DNA of 64,000 nt, from the NCBI RefSeq assembly GCF_002807035.1, contig NZ_NIUC01000002.1, positions 959,267-1,023,266 of the forward strand, read 5' to 3'. Positions 8,905 through 16,975 of this stretch are shown in pieces (position 1 is the first letter of the stretch; each line of letters opens with the position of its first letter). The notes beneath the pieces were generated by a model that saw only the letters and a program-made list of their open reading frames with translations, had not been told where the DNA came from and searched no databases. The DNA comes from Algoriphagus formosus (GTDB lineage Bacteria; Bacteroidota; Bacteroidia; Cytophagales; Cyclobacteriaceae). The position numbers and the translations under genes are program-made.

Positions 8905-10122
8905 TTGACTTTCAAATCATTTGGCATTTACTTTTTTCAATGGCTCCTAGGAGGGCTTCTGATAGGACTTATGACAGGTTCTGCTTCCGCATTTTTCCTG
9001 ATATCCTTGGAATGGGCTACCGATTACAGAGAGTCTCATCGATGGATTATTGCGCTCCTTCCACTTGGTGGTTTTTTGATCGGTTGGACTTATCACAAAA
9101 TTGGGCAAAACTCCCTCAAAGGAAACAACTTGCTTCTAGACGAACTGAATGCCCATAAAAGCCCCATCCCGCTTAGAATGACTCCTTTGGTGCTTTTTGG
9201 AACTATCTTGACACATTTTTTTGGTGGCTCGGCCGGGCGAGAGGGAACTGCCGTACAGATGGGGGGATCTCTTTCCGATCAATTGACCAAATGGTTTGGA
9301 CTAGATCGTGAAAATCGGCGTTTAACGCTCATAGGAGGGGTTGCAGGTGGATTTTCGTCAGTTTTTGGGACTCCACTGGCAGGTGCTATTTTTGCGCTGG
9401 AATGGATGCATACAGGCAAATTTCGTCCTCAATCTCTTTTCCCAGCTTTTTGGGCGGCTTTTGTAGCTGATTGGACTTGCGAGTTGCTCTGGGGAGTGGG
9501 GCATACCCAGTATTTCATTCCCGAAGTCGCTGCTCATTCTTTCACCAATTTACTGTGGATCATCCCAGCTGGAATAGCCTTCGGCCTCTCGGGCAGATTA
9601 TTTGCGGAGACCACTCATTTCTTTTCAAAATTATTTTCAAAGACCTTCTCCTATCCTCCGCTGAGACCGGTCATAGGCGGACTGGTGATCGCCGTTTTTG
9701 TATGGATTTCGGACAGCACCACCTACATTGGATTGGGAATTCCCCGAATTGTGGAGGCATTTGAGCAGCCTCTTCCCTGGTACGACTGGCTCGCCAAAAC
9801 GGGCTTGACCGGATTTACCTTGGGTGCAGGGTTCAAGGGCGGTGAAGTAACTCCCTTGTTTTTCACAGGAGCTACGTTAGGAAATGCTTTGAGTAGTTTT
9901 ATTCCTTTGCCTTTAGCTCTACTGGCAGGGATGGGCTTTGTTGGTGTATTCTCAGGGGCCACCAATACCCCAATGGCCTGCACGGTAATGGGCATGGAGC
10001 TTTTTGGCTGGGAAGCTGGAATTTTCCTGGCGCTTGCCTGTGGAATCGCCTATGTATTCAGTGGAAAAAGAAGCGTTTATTCCTCTCAGGATTTAGGCTG
10101 GAAAAAGAGCTGGTTTTATTGA
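8905..10122 (+). CDS. ClC-type anion channel/antiporter, probably fluoride-type (CLC-F)
   Basis: A 405-aa polytopic membrane protein of the ClC family, shorter than most chloride members. The gating-glutamate motif reads GGSAGREGTAVQMGG (near residue 110), with GREGT rather than the usual GREGP. From family knowledge, GREGT and loss of the GSGIP serine loop mark CLC-F fluoride/proton antiporters; here the expected loop position holds SLKGNNLLLDEL. A later motif GFKGGEVTPLFFTGA (near residue 310) matches the GxFxP region. The start appears to be a TTG at 8905; the next ATG would remove the first 22 residues of a membrane span. No fluoride riboswitch is recognisable upstream. The ion preference is inferred. 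Confidence 0.8.
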   Translation: MTFKSFGIYFFQWLLGGLLIGLMTGSASAFFLISLEWATDYRESHRWIIALLPLGGFLIGWTYHKIGQNSLKGNNLLLDELNAHKSPIPLRMTPLVLFGTILTHFFGGSAGREGTAVQMGGSLSDQLTKWFGLDRENRRLTLIGGVAGGFSSVFGTPLAGAIFALEWMHTGKFRPQSLFPAFWAAFVADWTCELLWGVGHTQYFIPEVAAHSFTNLLWIIPAGIAFGLSGRLFAETTHFFSKLFSKTFSYPPLRPVIGGLVIAVFVWISDSTTYIGLGIPRIVEAFEQPLPWYDWLAKTGLTGFTLGAGFKGGEVTPLFFTGATLGNALSSFIPLPLALLAGMGFVGVFSGATNTPMACTVMGMELFGWEAGIFLALACGIAYVFSGKRSVYSSQDLGWKKSWFY

Positions 10123-10132
10123 TTTTCATGCA

Positions 10133-10969
10133 TTAAAAAATAGGCTGAAAATCCACTGGAGGACTTTTTTTCTTAGTAAAGTCCAGATTGTGGTAAACTG
10201 AAAGACGGATCAAATCTCGGTTGTTATAATTGATACCAGAAGCTCGTTGCTGCCAACTTTTAGCGTAGCCTACCTGAAACTGAATGTTTTCATTCAAAAT
10301 ATATCCCAAGCCTACAAAAGCCCGGTTGTCCTCAAAAGGATTGCGGATGATCGTCTTACCAGTCTGGATAAACACTTCATTATAAACCGACAGAAAGTAA
10401 GTCCCTGGCTGAAATTTATAGGAGTTCAATGGAATGTAAGAGGAAATTTTATAGCGCCATCGGTAGGTAAGTTCGAAAGGTGAATCGACATAATAATCCC
10501 TCCTCCACCGCTGCTCGGTTCGGATCTGATGGTAGAGTTTTGCCTTTCCGATTGGCTGGATGAATAGTGCTTGCTGCCAGAATCGGAATTGATTGACGAT
10601 ATTGTCATACGGTCTATCCTGATCGGCATACTCGGGTGGTGCCCAATAAAATGGGGTGACGATCCCCCCGGTAATTTCCAAATTTTTATTGATGATATAG
10701 CTAAGGCCAAACCGGAGATAGATTTGTCCCATATTTTGGACCAATTGATCTCTGGTCCGAAGGTGATACTCTCCGTAGTAGAATAGTTTCTCGCCTATTC
10801 TATACTTTGTGTAAAAGCCATTCCAAAGCTCGGAGCGACGAGCGGTGATCCGCTCCTCTTCTTCGGAATCTTCCTGAGACTGGGCCGCAAAAGGCCAGCC
10901 TATCAGAAACAAAAACAAGAGAGGCGCCTTCATCCTGCTTAACAAAGCTTTTAAAAAGTCAACCCTCAT
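10133..10969 (-). CDS. DUF2490 family secreted protein
   Basis: A protein of about 278 aa with an N-terminal signal sequence (hydrophobic stretch about residues 13-30, ending AAQSQ) and an all-beta body of alternating aromatic residues (YGEYHLRTRDQLVQNMGQIY, LYHQIRTEQRWRRDY), typical of DUF2490 outer-membrane barrel proteins. The ATG overlaps the stop of the upstream gene as ATGA, suggesting translational coupling. An internal ATG at residue 13 (10931-10933) gives a more standard signal peptide and is an alternative start. Function unknown; probably in the outer membrane. It is convergent with the ClC gene across 10 bp. Confidence 0.75.
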   Translation of the reverse strand: MRVDFLKALLSRMKAPLLFLFLIGWPFAAQSQEDSEEEERITARRSELWNGFYTKYRIGEKLFYYGEYHLRTRDQLVQNMGQIYLRFGLSYIINKNLEITGGIVTPFYWAPPEYADQDRPYDNIVNQFRFWQQALFIQPIGKAKLYHQIRTEQRWRRDYYVDSPFELTYRWRYKISSYIPLNSYKFQPGTYFLSVYNEVFIQTGKTIIRNPFEDNRAFVGLGYILNENIQFQVGYAKSWQQRASGINYNNRDLIRLSVYHNLDFTKKKSPPVDFQPIF

Positions 10970-12936
10970 ATCGATAATAATTTTTTAAGCTGATTGATAT
11001 TGCCAGAGACTTTCCTGATATTTCGCTCTAGTCTTTTGGTGTTTCTGCCTTTCAATTCCAAAAGGCGGGACTCAAGGGCATCTAGGTTAAGTAAGTGAAC
11101 CTGAACATCCCGAAAATCTTCCGAGCGCATAATCAAATCAAGCTCATAGTCAATAATTGATTCTGCTGCTTGAACAAGTCCCGGCTGACGCAGCACTTCA
11201 AAGTCCGTCTCAAAGGTGAATGGATCCAAGGTCTTTTCGGTAAATTCCTGACGCAGAGACTTAGAAAGATTTTCATAGCGCTCCAACTCTGGCAGATTGT
11301 TTTCCAAGAAGCGAAACAACTCGATCAGTTCATCCCCGATCTCAGCTTTTTCCAAGAAACCTTCCGTCTCATTATACGCATTCAATAGTCGCTGGTAATT
11401 TCCGGAACTGAGATTCTGGTAGACCGAATCAATAAGAACCTGATGCCGTTCATTGCTGATTTCGAGTGATTTCCATAGACTGGCTACCCGTTGTTTCTCC
11501 TTGAGAATTCGATCTTCCAGCGCATCCAACTCCGTGGTTTGCCTGAAATTGACTTGCTGTTTTTGGATATAGGATTGAACCGACTCAAAGATCTCCAACT
11601 CTCTTTCAATGTGTGTAAGTAGATCCGTCGACAGCTTTTTTGCTTCGGAAAGTGCCGGAAAATCCAGAGTCTTCTGGAGCAAATCGGTATTATAGGTATA
11701 ACTGATCTGCTCCTCCTGATTCAGGAAGTTCAAGCCATCCCGAAGGTAATTTTCTGTGTCGAAGTATCGGATTTCACCATTTCTCAGCAGCTGGATGACT
11801 TGTTCGTAGTTTTCGATTTTCTGTGTGAGGTACTCAAAATAAGCTCCGCTAAAGGCCAATGAGTCAGACGTGTTCTGATTTAGCGATAGAAAATCTAGAG
11901 TGGCTTTTTGATTGGATTGGATTTTCAACCGGTCGTATATCTCAATGATTTCATCATATCGACTTTGATCCTCCTCCGAAATGGCGTAGACAAACCTTCG
12001 GGTAGATAGGGGGAATTTTTGGAGTTTACCCTCTTCTGAAAAGAATCCTTCTTCAAACTGCAATATTCGACTCAATGCATCTTCCAACAAATAAGTACCT
12101 AAATATTGCTCCTGAAACTCGTCACTTTCTTCTGCGTAGCCATCATTGAATATTAGTCCAAATGCCTGATCCGAAACACGGTAATCCACTTCAAAGCCCT
12201 GATTAAGCGAATCGAGTTTGACGATAGCGTTAAAAAAGACTACTTCATCGATTTTCTGATTGGTGAGGCTGTTCACCTTAGACAAGCCGATCAAAAAACC
12301 TTGTTCGTACCGGCGAGTCTCATGAATCGTGAGACTGCTATCCATGGGATAGAAAAACTCCCAATTCCCCACCATCAGGCCTTCCTTATTCACCTGGCCA
12401 AAGATTTGATAAGGCTGTCGGGGATCTTTGGATTCAAATTTGACTGCTCCTCGAAGGCTGTCATTCTCAAAAGTCAAGCTCTTTGCTTCAAATACATCCA
12501 AGTATTCTTCCTCTAGCCATTTTTTCTCTGAATAAGCCCAAGAACCCATTAGGGCTCCTTTTTCATAATTCGCATTGAGCTGGATCAAATTAGAAGCAAG
12601 CGAAGCTTTTATCTCCCGATTTAATACATCCTGAATAACAATTTGGTGGATTTCTTGCTGATAATCCCATTTACCCGTTTTTTGATCTTCGGCATAGTTT
12701 CCTGACACCTCTAGCTTTCTAAACAACCCCCTTTCCAGGCTATCCATTTTGCTGTAAGAAAAGTTGAAAGGGCCGTTCAAAACAGGCTCCATTTCATCAT
12801 CTAGGGAGTACTCAAGCTCGGCCGTTCCCCGAAATCCCAAAAAGGTAAACCCTCCTTTGTAGGGTCTGGTATCTTGTGAAAAGACTCCTTGAGCGTACAG
12901 GAGAAACGTAAAAAAAACCAAGATGCTATTTTTCAT
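10966..12936 (-). CDS. Large secreted protein with beta repeats and coiled coil, unknown function
   Basis: About 656 aa from the ATG at 12934-12936, where a signal peptide (ending GVFSQ) begins. The N-terminal half contains strand repeats resembling MORN/YwqK-type repeats (GKWDYQQEI, GALMGSWAYSEKKWL, GLMVGNWEFFYPMDSS, YEQGFLIGLSKVN). The C-terminal half (about residues 330-650) is strongly helical and charged, with a long coiled-coil pattern rich in Leu, Glu and Lys. It is translationally coupled to the DUF2490 gene, so the two may form a cell-envelope pair. I do not recognise a named family, and the repeat assignment is tentative. Confidence 0.7.
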   Translation of the reverse strand: MKNSILVFFTFLLYAQGVFSQDTRPYKGGFTFLGFRGTAELEYSLDDEMEPVLNGPFNFSYSKMDSLERGLFRKLEVSGNYAEDQKTGKWDYQQEIHQIVIQDVLNREIKASLASNLIQLNANYEKGALMGSWAYSEKKWLEEEYLDVFEAKSLTFENDSLRGAVKFESKDPRQPYQIFGQVNKEGLMVGNWEFFYPMDSSLTIHETRRYEQGFLIGLSKVNSLTNQKIDEVVFFNAIVKLDSLNQGFEVDYRVSDQAFGLIFNDGYAEESDEFQEQYLGTYLLEDALSRILQFEEGFFSEEGKLQKFPLSTRRFVYAISEEDQSRYDEIIEIYDRLKIQSNQKATLDFLSLNQNTSDSLAFSGAYFEYLTQKIENYEQVIQLLRNGEIRYFDTENYLRDGLNFLNQEEQISYTYNTDLLQKTLDFPALSEAKKLSTDLLTHIERELEIFESVQSYIQKQQVNFRQTTELDALEDRILKEKQRVASLWKSLEISNERHQVLIDSVYQNLSSGNYQRLLNAYNETEGFLEKAEIGDELIELFRFLENNLPELERYENLSKSLRQEFTEKTLDPFTFETDFEVLRQPGLVQAAESIIDYELDLIMRSEDFRDVQVHLLNLDALESRLLELKGRNTKRLERNIRKVSGNINQLKKLLSI

Positions 12937-12958
12937 AACCATGTGCGTGTGTCCAAAA

Positions 12959-12997
12959 GCCTGCCAAAACAAATTCAGTTAAAACGTTTCGGCAGGC
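12959..12997. other. Hairpin between mazG and the coiled-coil gene
   Basis: A stem GCCTGCC (12959-12965) pairs with GGCAGGC (12991-12997), extended past a bulge by AAAC/GTTT. On the minus strand it is followed by a short T stretch (GCTTTTGG). It could be a weak terminator after mazG or a leader element of the next gene. The T-tract is too short to be sure. Confidence 0.4.
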
Positions 12998-13159
12998 CAT
13001 GAAATTTCCAAATTTTGAAAGAGCCTACAATACCAAAATATTCTTTGGTATTCCAGAATTCTCGCTAAAATCAAACTTTATTTCTGGAATTTCCCCCTAT
13101 AGAATTTTTCTCAAAAATCTTATCTTAGGGAATGGTAAACTATTAAAAAATGAAACTTT

Positions 13160-13960
13160 TCAGAGCTTTTTAGCCTCATTCCAAAAGACATCCATTTCTG
13201 CTAATGTCATATCAGCCAGATTTTTACCGGATTTTTGGGCTGCCGATTCCAGATACTGGAATCGCTTAATGAATTTCAAATTTGTCCGCTCCAAAGCTTC
13301 TTCAGGATTGATATCGATAAAACGGGCATAATTGATCATTGAAAAAAGCAGATCCCCAAATTCAGCTGTAGCTTTCTCTTGGTCTATTTCCTGGGCATCA
13401 GAAGCATTAAACTCCTCCTTAAATTCCTGCATCTCTTCCTCTACCTTTTCCCAAACCTGATGCTTTTCTTCCCAGTCAAAGCCCACACCTCGGGCCTTTT
13501 CCTGAATCCGCATCGCTTTAATCAAGGCAGGAAGAGACTTAGGTACTCCCCCTAGGACAGATTTATTCCCTTTTTCCTTCAGCTTAATTTTCTCCCAATT
13601 TTGACTGACGGTTTCAGCATCATTTGCTTCAGTATCTCCATAGATGTGAGGGTGACGGCGGATGAGCTTTTCGCAAAGCGAGTTGGTCAAAGTGGCTATA
13701 TCAAAGTTGCCTTCCTCAGAACCGATTTTGGCATAGAAGACAATGTGAAGAAGTATGTCCCCCAGCTCTTTTTTTATTTCGTCGGGGTTTCCTTCAAGGA
13801 TAGCATCCGAAAGCTCAAAAGTTTCCTCAATGGTCAAATGCCTGAGACTTTCCGTGGTCTGCTTCTGATCCCAAGGACACTGCGCACGCAGCTCATCCAT
13901 GATGGTCAACAATCGATCGAAAGCAGCCAACTGCTCGGCACGGGTACTCAAATTAGACAT
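13160..13960 (-). CDS. mazG: MazG nucleoside triphosphate pyrophosphohydrolase
   Basis: A 266-aa protein with the two tandem MazG domains of the housekeeping enzyme. Domain 1 shows the CPWDQKQTTESLRHLTIEET start (residues 28-47) and the EExxE plus ExxD helices (EETFELSDAI, KKELGDILLHIVFYA). Domain 2 repeats them (EEEMQEFKEEF, AEFGDLLFSMINYARF). It hydrolyses NTPs to NMP and pyrophosphate, cleaning abnormal nucleotides and tempering stringent responses. Length is close to the E. coli enzyme. It is divergent from the small membrane protein at 14033. Confidence 0.92.
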   Translation of the reverse strand: MSNLSTRAEQLAAFDRLLTIMDELRAQCPWDQKQTTESLRHLTIEETFELSDAILEGNPDEIKKELGDILLHIVFYAKIGSEEGNFDIATLTNSLCEKLIRRHPHIYGDTEANDAETVSQNWEKIKLKEKGNKSVLGGVPKSLPALIKAMRIQEKARGVGFDWEEKHQVWEKVEEEMQEFKEEFNASDAQEIDQEKATAEFGDLLFSMINYARFIDINPEEALERTNLKFIKRFQYLESAAQKSGKNLADMTLAEMDVFWNEAKKL

Positions 13961-14008
13961 GATTTGGGAAACTATGTGGAAATGATAGTCGTTTTCGAAG
14001 TAAAGCTT

Positions 14009-14026
14009 TAAATTTGTACAAAATTA
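14009..14026. promoter_or_regulatory. Face-to-face -7 boxes for mazG and the small protein
   Basis: TAAATTTG (14009-14016) on the plus strand and TAATTTTG on the minus strand (14026-14019) both match the Bacteroidota -7 consensus TAnnTTTG, two bases apart. Each lies at a sensible distance from its gene start (14033 and 13960). No convincing -33 boxes are visible, so confidence is limited. Confidence 0.3.
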
Positions 14027-14032
14027 TCCGTT

Positions 14033-14263
14033 ATGGCAACCCTACTTATTACACTTGGCTTTCTCGCACTGTTCTTCGTACTGATGTCAGTCAGGTTATT
14101 ATTCTTGAAAAATGGGGAGTTTAAAGGCACTTGTGCTTCTCAAAACCCTTACCTCAACAAGGATGGTGGGACTTGCAGCTATTGCGGCAAGACGGTGGAT
14201 TCCAACAGTAGTTGTGGGAATCCCGACAACGAAGTCGATAAAGTACTCGCAAAATTCAAATAA
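14033..14263 (+). CDS. Small one-TM protein with four cysteines (NqrM-like layout)
   Basis: A 76-aa protein: one membrane span at residues 3-25, a basic junction (FLKNGEFKG), then a soluble tail with four Cys (GTCASQN, GGTCSYCGK, SSCGNPDNE). The topology and the GTC start of the Cys region recall NqrM, which helps deliver iron to the Na+-translocating NADH:quinone reductase, but the Cys spacing differs and no nqr genes are nearby. The cysteines may bind iron or zinc. A strong terminator follows, so it is probably monocistronic. Confidence 0.65.
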   Translation: MATLLITLGFLALFFVLMSVRLLFLKNGEFKGTCASQNPYLNKDGGTCSYCGKTVDSNSSCGNPDNEVDKVLAKFK

Positions 14264-14270
14264 ATCTCAA

Positions 14271-14295
14271 TCCTGCCTCTCGGCGGGATTTTTTT
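14271..14295 (+). terminator. Intrinsic terminator after the small Cys protein
   Basis: The stem TCCTGCC/GGCGGGA (one G-U pair) with a TCTC tetraloop is followed by seven T. It lies 7 bp after the stop codon and just ahead of glmM. Confidence 0.8.
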
Positions 14296-14323
14296 AGATT
14301 TTTCAACAAACAAATTACTGTAC

Positions 14324-15718
14324 GTGTCACTGATTAAATCAATTTCTGGAATACGGGGAACTATCGGTGGGAAAGCCGGAGAAGGTCTCACCCCGATTGA
14401 CGTAGTGAAGTTTACCGCCGCCTATGGCGCTTGGGTATTGGAAAAAACCGGAAACTCAAAAATCGTCATCGGAAGAGATGCACGACTTTCTGGGGAAATG
14501 GTATCCAAATTAGTTTCTGCTACTCTTCAAGGCCTTGGGATTCACGTGATCGACTTAGGGCTAAGTACTACACCGACCGTAGAGCTTGCTGTTCCAGCTG
14601 AAAAAGCAGATGGAGGAATCATCCTGACTGCCAGCCACAATCCGATCCAATGGAACGCACTCAAACTCTTGAACGCAAAAGGAGAATTTATCTCCGATGC
14701 GGAAGGAAAGGATATTTTGGAAAAGGCAGAAACAGAGGACTTTTCCTTTGCAGAGGTAAAAAAACTGGGGGCCTACACTGCCATTGATGATTACCTTGAT
14801 CGTCACATTCAGCATGTATTGGATTTGGAATTGGTAGATGTAGAGGCGATTAAGGCCCGTGGATTCAAAGTGGTAGTAGATGCCGTGAATTCTACCGGAG
14901 GGATCGTGGTGCCAAAGCTTTTGAAAGCGCTGGGAGTAGAAGTAGTGGAAGAAATGTATTGTACACCTGACGGTCATTTCCCGCACAATCCCGAACCACT
15001 CCCCGAAAACCTTCGCGACATTTCTCAAAAACTGGAAAAAGGAAATTTTGACTTGGGAATCGTCGTAGATCCCGATGTGGATCGCTTGGCCCTGATCAAC
15101 GAAGATGGGTCTCCTTTTGGGGAGGAATATACCTTAGTAGCCGTGGCAGACTATGTCTTGTCACACACCAAGGGAAACACGGTATCCAACCTTTCCTCCA
15201 CTCGTGCACTCCGAGACGTGACGGAGAAGCGAGGCGGAACCTACACGGCAGCAGCAGTGGGAGAAGTCAATGTAGTCAGTCAGATGAAGGCCGTGGATGC
15301 AGTCATTGGGGGTGAAGGAAACGGAGGAATTATCTATCCAACCTCTCACTACGGACGAGACGCCTTGGTTGGGATTGGGCTGTTTTTGACTCACTTGGCC
15401 AAGTTTGGGAAGTCCATCTCCAGACTTCGGGCGACCTATCCGAATTATTATATTTCCAAAAATAAAATCGAACTTACCCCGGAGATCAATGTGGATAAAA
15501 TCCTCTCAGAGATCCGTGAGAAGTATAAAAAGCAACCAATCAATGATATTGATGGTGTTAAAATTGAATTTGAAAAGGAGTGGGTGCATTTGAGAAAGTC
15601 AAATACCGAACCGATTATCCGAATCTATGCGGAATCTGATTCTGAATCCAAAGCCGAACACCTGGCCAAGAAAATCATGCAAGACATCAAAGAAGTCGTC
15701 AGCGCTTCCTTGATTTAA
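14324..15718 (+). CDS. glmM: Phosphoglucosamine mutase
   Basis: A 464-aa alpha-D-phosphohexomutase that converts glucosamine-6-P to glucosamine-1-P for UDP-GlcNAc synthesis; GlmS, the preceding enzyme, is encoded at 50 kb in this window. The N-terminus SLIKSISGIRGTIGG is typical. The active serine lies in TASHNPIQWN (near residue 103), the metal loop is DPDVDRLALI (near residue 248), the sugar-binding loop is GGEGNGG (near residue 333), and the phosphate loop is RKSNTEPIIRIY (near residue 425). The start is a GTG at 14324; no ATG fits the conserved N-terminus. A cysteine desulfurase follows after 21 bp and is probably cotranscribed. Confidence 0.9.
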   Translation: MSLIKSISGIRGTIGGKAGEGLTPIDVVKFTAAYGAWVLEKTGNSKIVIGRDARLSGEMVSKLVSATLQGLGIHVIDLGLSTTPTVELAVPAEKADGGIILTASHNPIQWNALKLLNAKGEFISDAEGKDILEKAETEDFSFAEVKKLGAYTAIDDYLDRHIQHVLDLELVDVEAIKARGFKVVVDAVNSTGGIVVPKLLKALGVEVVEEMYCTPDGHFPHNPEPLPENLRDISQKLEKGNFDLGIVVDPDVDRLALINEDGSPFGEEYTLVAVADYVLSHTKGNTVSNLSSTRALRDVTEKRGGTYTAAAVGEVNVVSQMKAVDAVIGGEGNGGIIYPTSHYGRDALVGIGLFLTHLAKFGKSISRLRATYPNYYISKNKIELTPEINVDKILSEIREKYKKQPINDIDGVKIEFEKEWVHLRKSNTEPIIRIYAESDSESKAEHLAKKIMQDIKEVVSASLI

Positions 15719-15739
15719 ATAACCCAAAAAGAAGAAAAG

Positions 15740-16882
15740 ATGAAGGTCTATTTGGACAATGCTGCTACTACAGCCATGGACGATCGAGTCATCGAAGCCA
15801 TGCTCCCGTTTATGAAAAATCACTACGGAAACCCCTCTTCGGTTCATAGCCACGGAAGAGAAGTCCGTACTGCCATCGAACGGTCACGCAAAAAAGTGGC
15901 AGAACTGCTCAATGCAAGCCCTTCAGAGATTTTCTTCACTTCCGGAGGAACTGAGGCAGACAATACCGCCTTGGTTTGCGGAATCGAAACACACGGGATC
16001 AAGCATGCCATTACCTCTCCTATCGAGCACCATGCAGTATTGCATACGCTGGAAGTATGCGCCCAAAAAGGAAACATTCAGCTACATCTATTGGATGTGA
16101 ATGAAAAAGGAGAAATCGATTTGGGGCAATTGGAGGAATTGTTGAAAACATATCCAAATGCGCTCGTTTCCTTGATGCAAGCCAATAATGAAATTGGAAA
16201 CTTAAACGACCTCAATCAAATCGGTCAGTTAGCTCAGGCTCACGGGGCTTTTTTCCACTCGGATACCGTACAGACTATGGGGCATTATGTGCATGATCTG
16301 AAGAGTTTACCGATCGATGCTCTTGTCGCTGGCGGGCATAAGTTTCATGGTCCAAAGGGTTCCGGGTTTTTGTATGTGCGAAAAGACAAAAAGATCCACC
16401 CATTTATTCATGGCGGAGCTCAGGAGCGAAATATGCGGGGTGGAACGGAGAATGTGATCGGAATCATTGGGATTGCCAAGGCTTTGGAAATAGCATACGA
16501 GGATATGAGTGGCCATGAGGCACACATCAAAGCCTTGAAAAAACATTTCATCGAATCAATCAAAGCAAGCGTTCCAGGGGTGGAGTTTAACGGAATGTCT
16601 GGAGATATTGACCACTCCCTCTATACGGTCCTTAATGTGAGTTTACCTCCATCTGAGGCCAATGCGGGGATGTTGCTGTTCAATCTGGACTTGGCTGGAA
16701 TTTCCGCATCCGGAGGTTCTGCCTGCAGTTCGGGCGCTACAGTTGGATCACATGTACTTCGAGCATTAAATCACAATCCCGAACGGGATTCGGTAAGATT
16801 CTCTTTTAGCCGATTCAATACTATTGAGGAAGTAGACTACACCGTGGAGAAATTGAAAGAGTTATACGCGGTGGAGGTTTGA
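15740..16882 (+). CDS. Cysteine desulfurase (IscS/NifS family)
   Basis: A 380-aa PLP enzyme that takes sulfur from L-cysteine for Fe-S clusters and thio-modifications. It starts with VYLDNAATTAMDDRVIEAM. The PLP-binding Lys is in AGGHKFHGPKGSGFLY (near residue 200), the His near residue 99 in SPIEHHAVLHT stacks on PLP, and the catalytic Cys is in SGGSACSSGATVGSH (near residue 325). This matches the group I (NifS/IscS) type rather than SufS. No iscU or other Fe-S assembly gene is adjacent. A strong hairpin ends the transcript. Confidence 0.9.
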   Translation: MKVYLDNAATTAMDDRVIEAMLPFMKNHYGNPSSVHSHGREVRTAIERSRKKVAELLNASPSEIFFTSGGTEADNTALVCGIETHGIKHAITSPIEHHAVLHTLEVCAQKGNIQLHLLDVNEKGEIDLGQLEELLKTYPNALVSLMQANNEIGNLNDLNQIGQLAQAHGAFFHSDTVQTMGHYVHDLKSLPIDALVAGGHKFHGPKGSGFLYVRKDKKIHPFIHGGAQERNMRGGTENVIGIIGIAKALEIAYEDMSGHEAHIKALKKHFIESIKASVPGVEFNGMSGDIDHSLYTVLNVSLPPSEANAGMLLFNLDLAGISASGGSACSSGATVGSHVLRALNHNPERDSVRFSFSRFNTIEEVDYTVEKLKELYAVEV

Positions 16883-16902
16883 TAAAAAGACTTATCACTC
16901 AA

Positions 16903-16952
16903 AAAAAGCTCATTTTCCTAGCAGATCAACGCAGAAGAAAATGAGCTTTTTT
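16903..16952. terminator. Bidirectional terminator
   Basis: A 14-15-bp stem (arms 16903-16917 and 16937-16952, AAAAAGCTCATTTTC / GAAAATGAGCTTTTT) has T-runs on both sides. It serves the rightward cysteine desulfurase and the leftward secreted protein gene that ends at 16976. Confidence 0.85.
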
Positions 16953-16975
16953 ATTTAGAATTTGTAAGGAAAACT

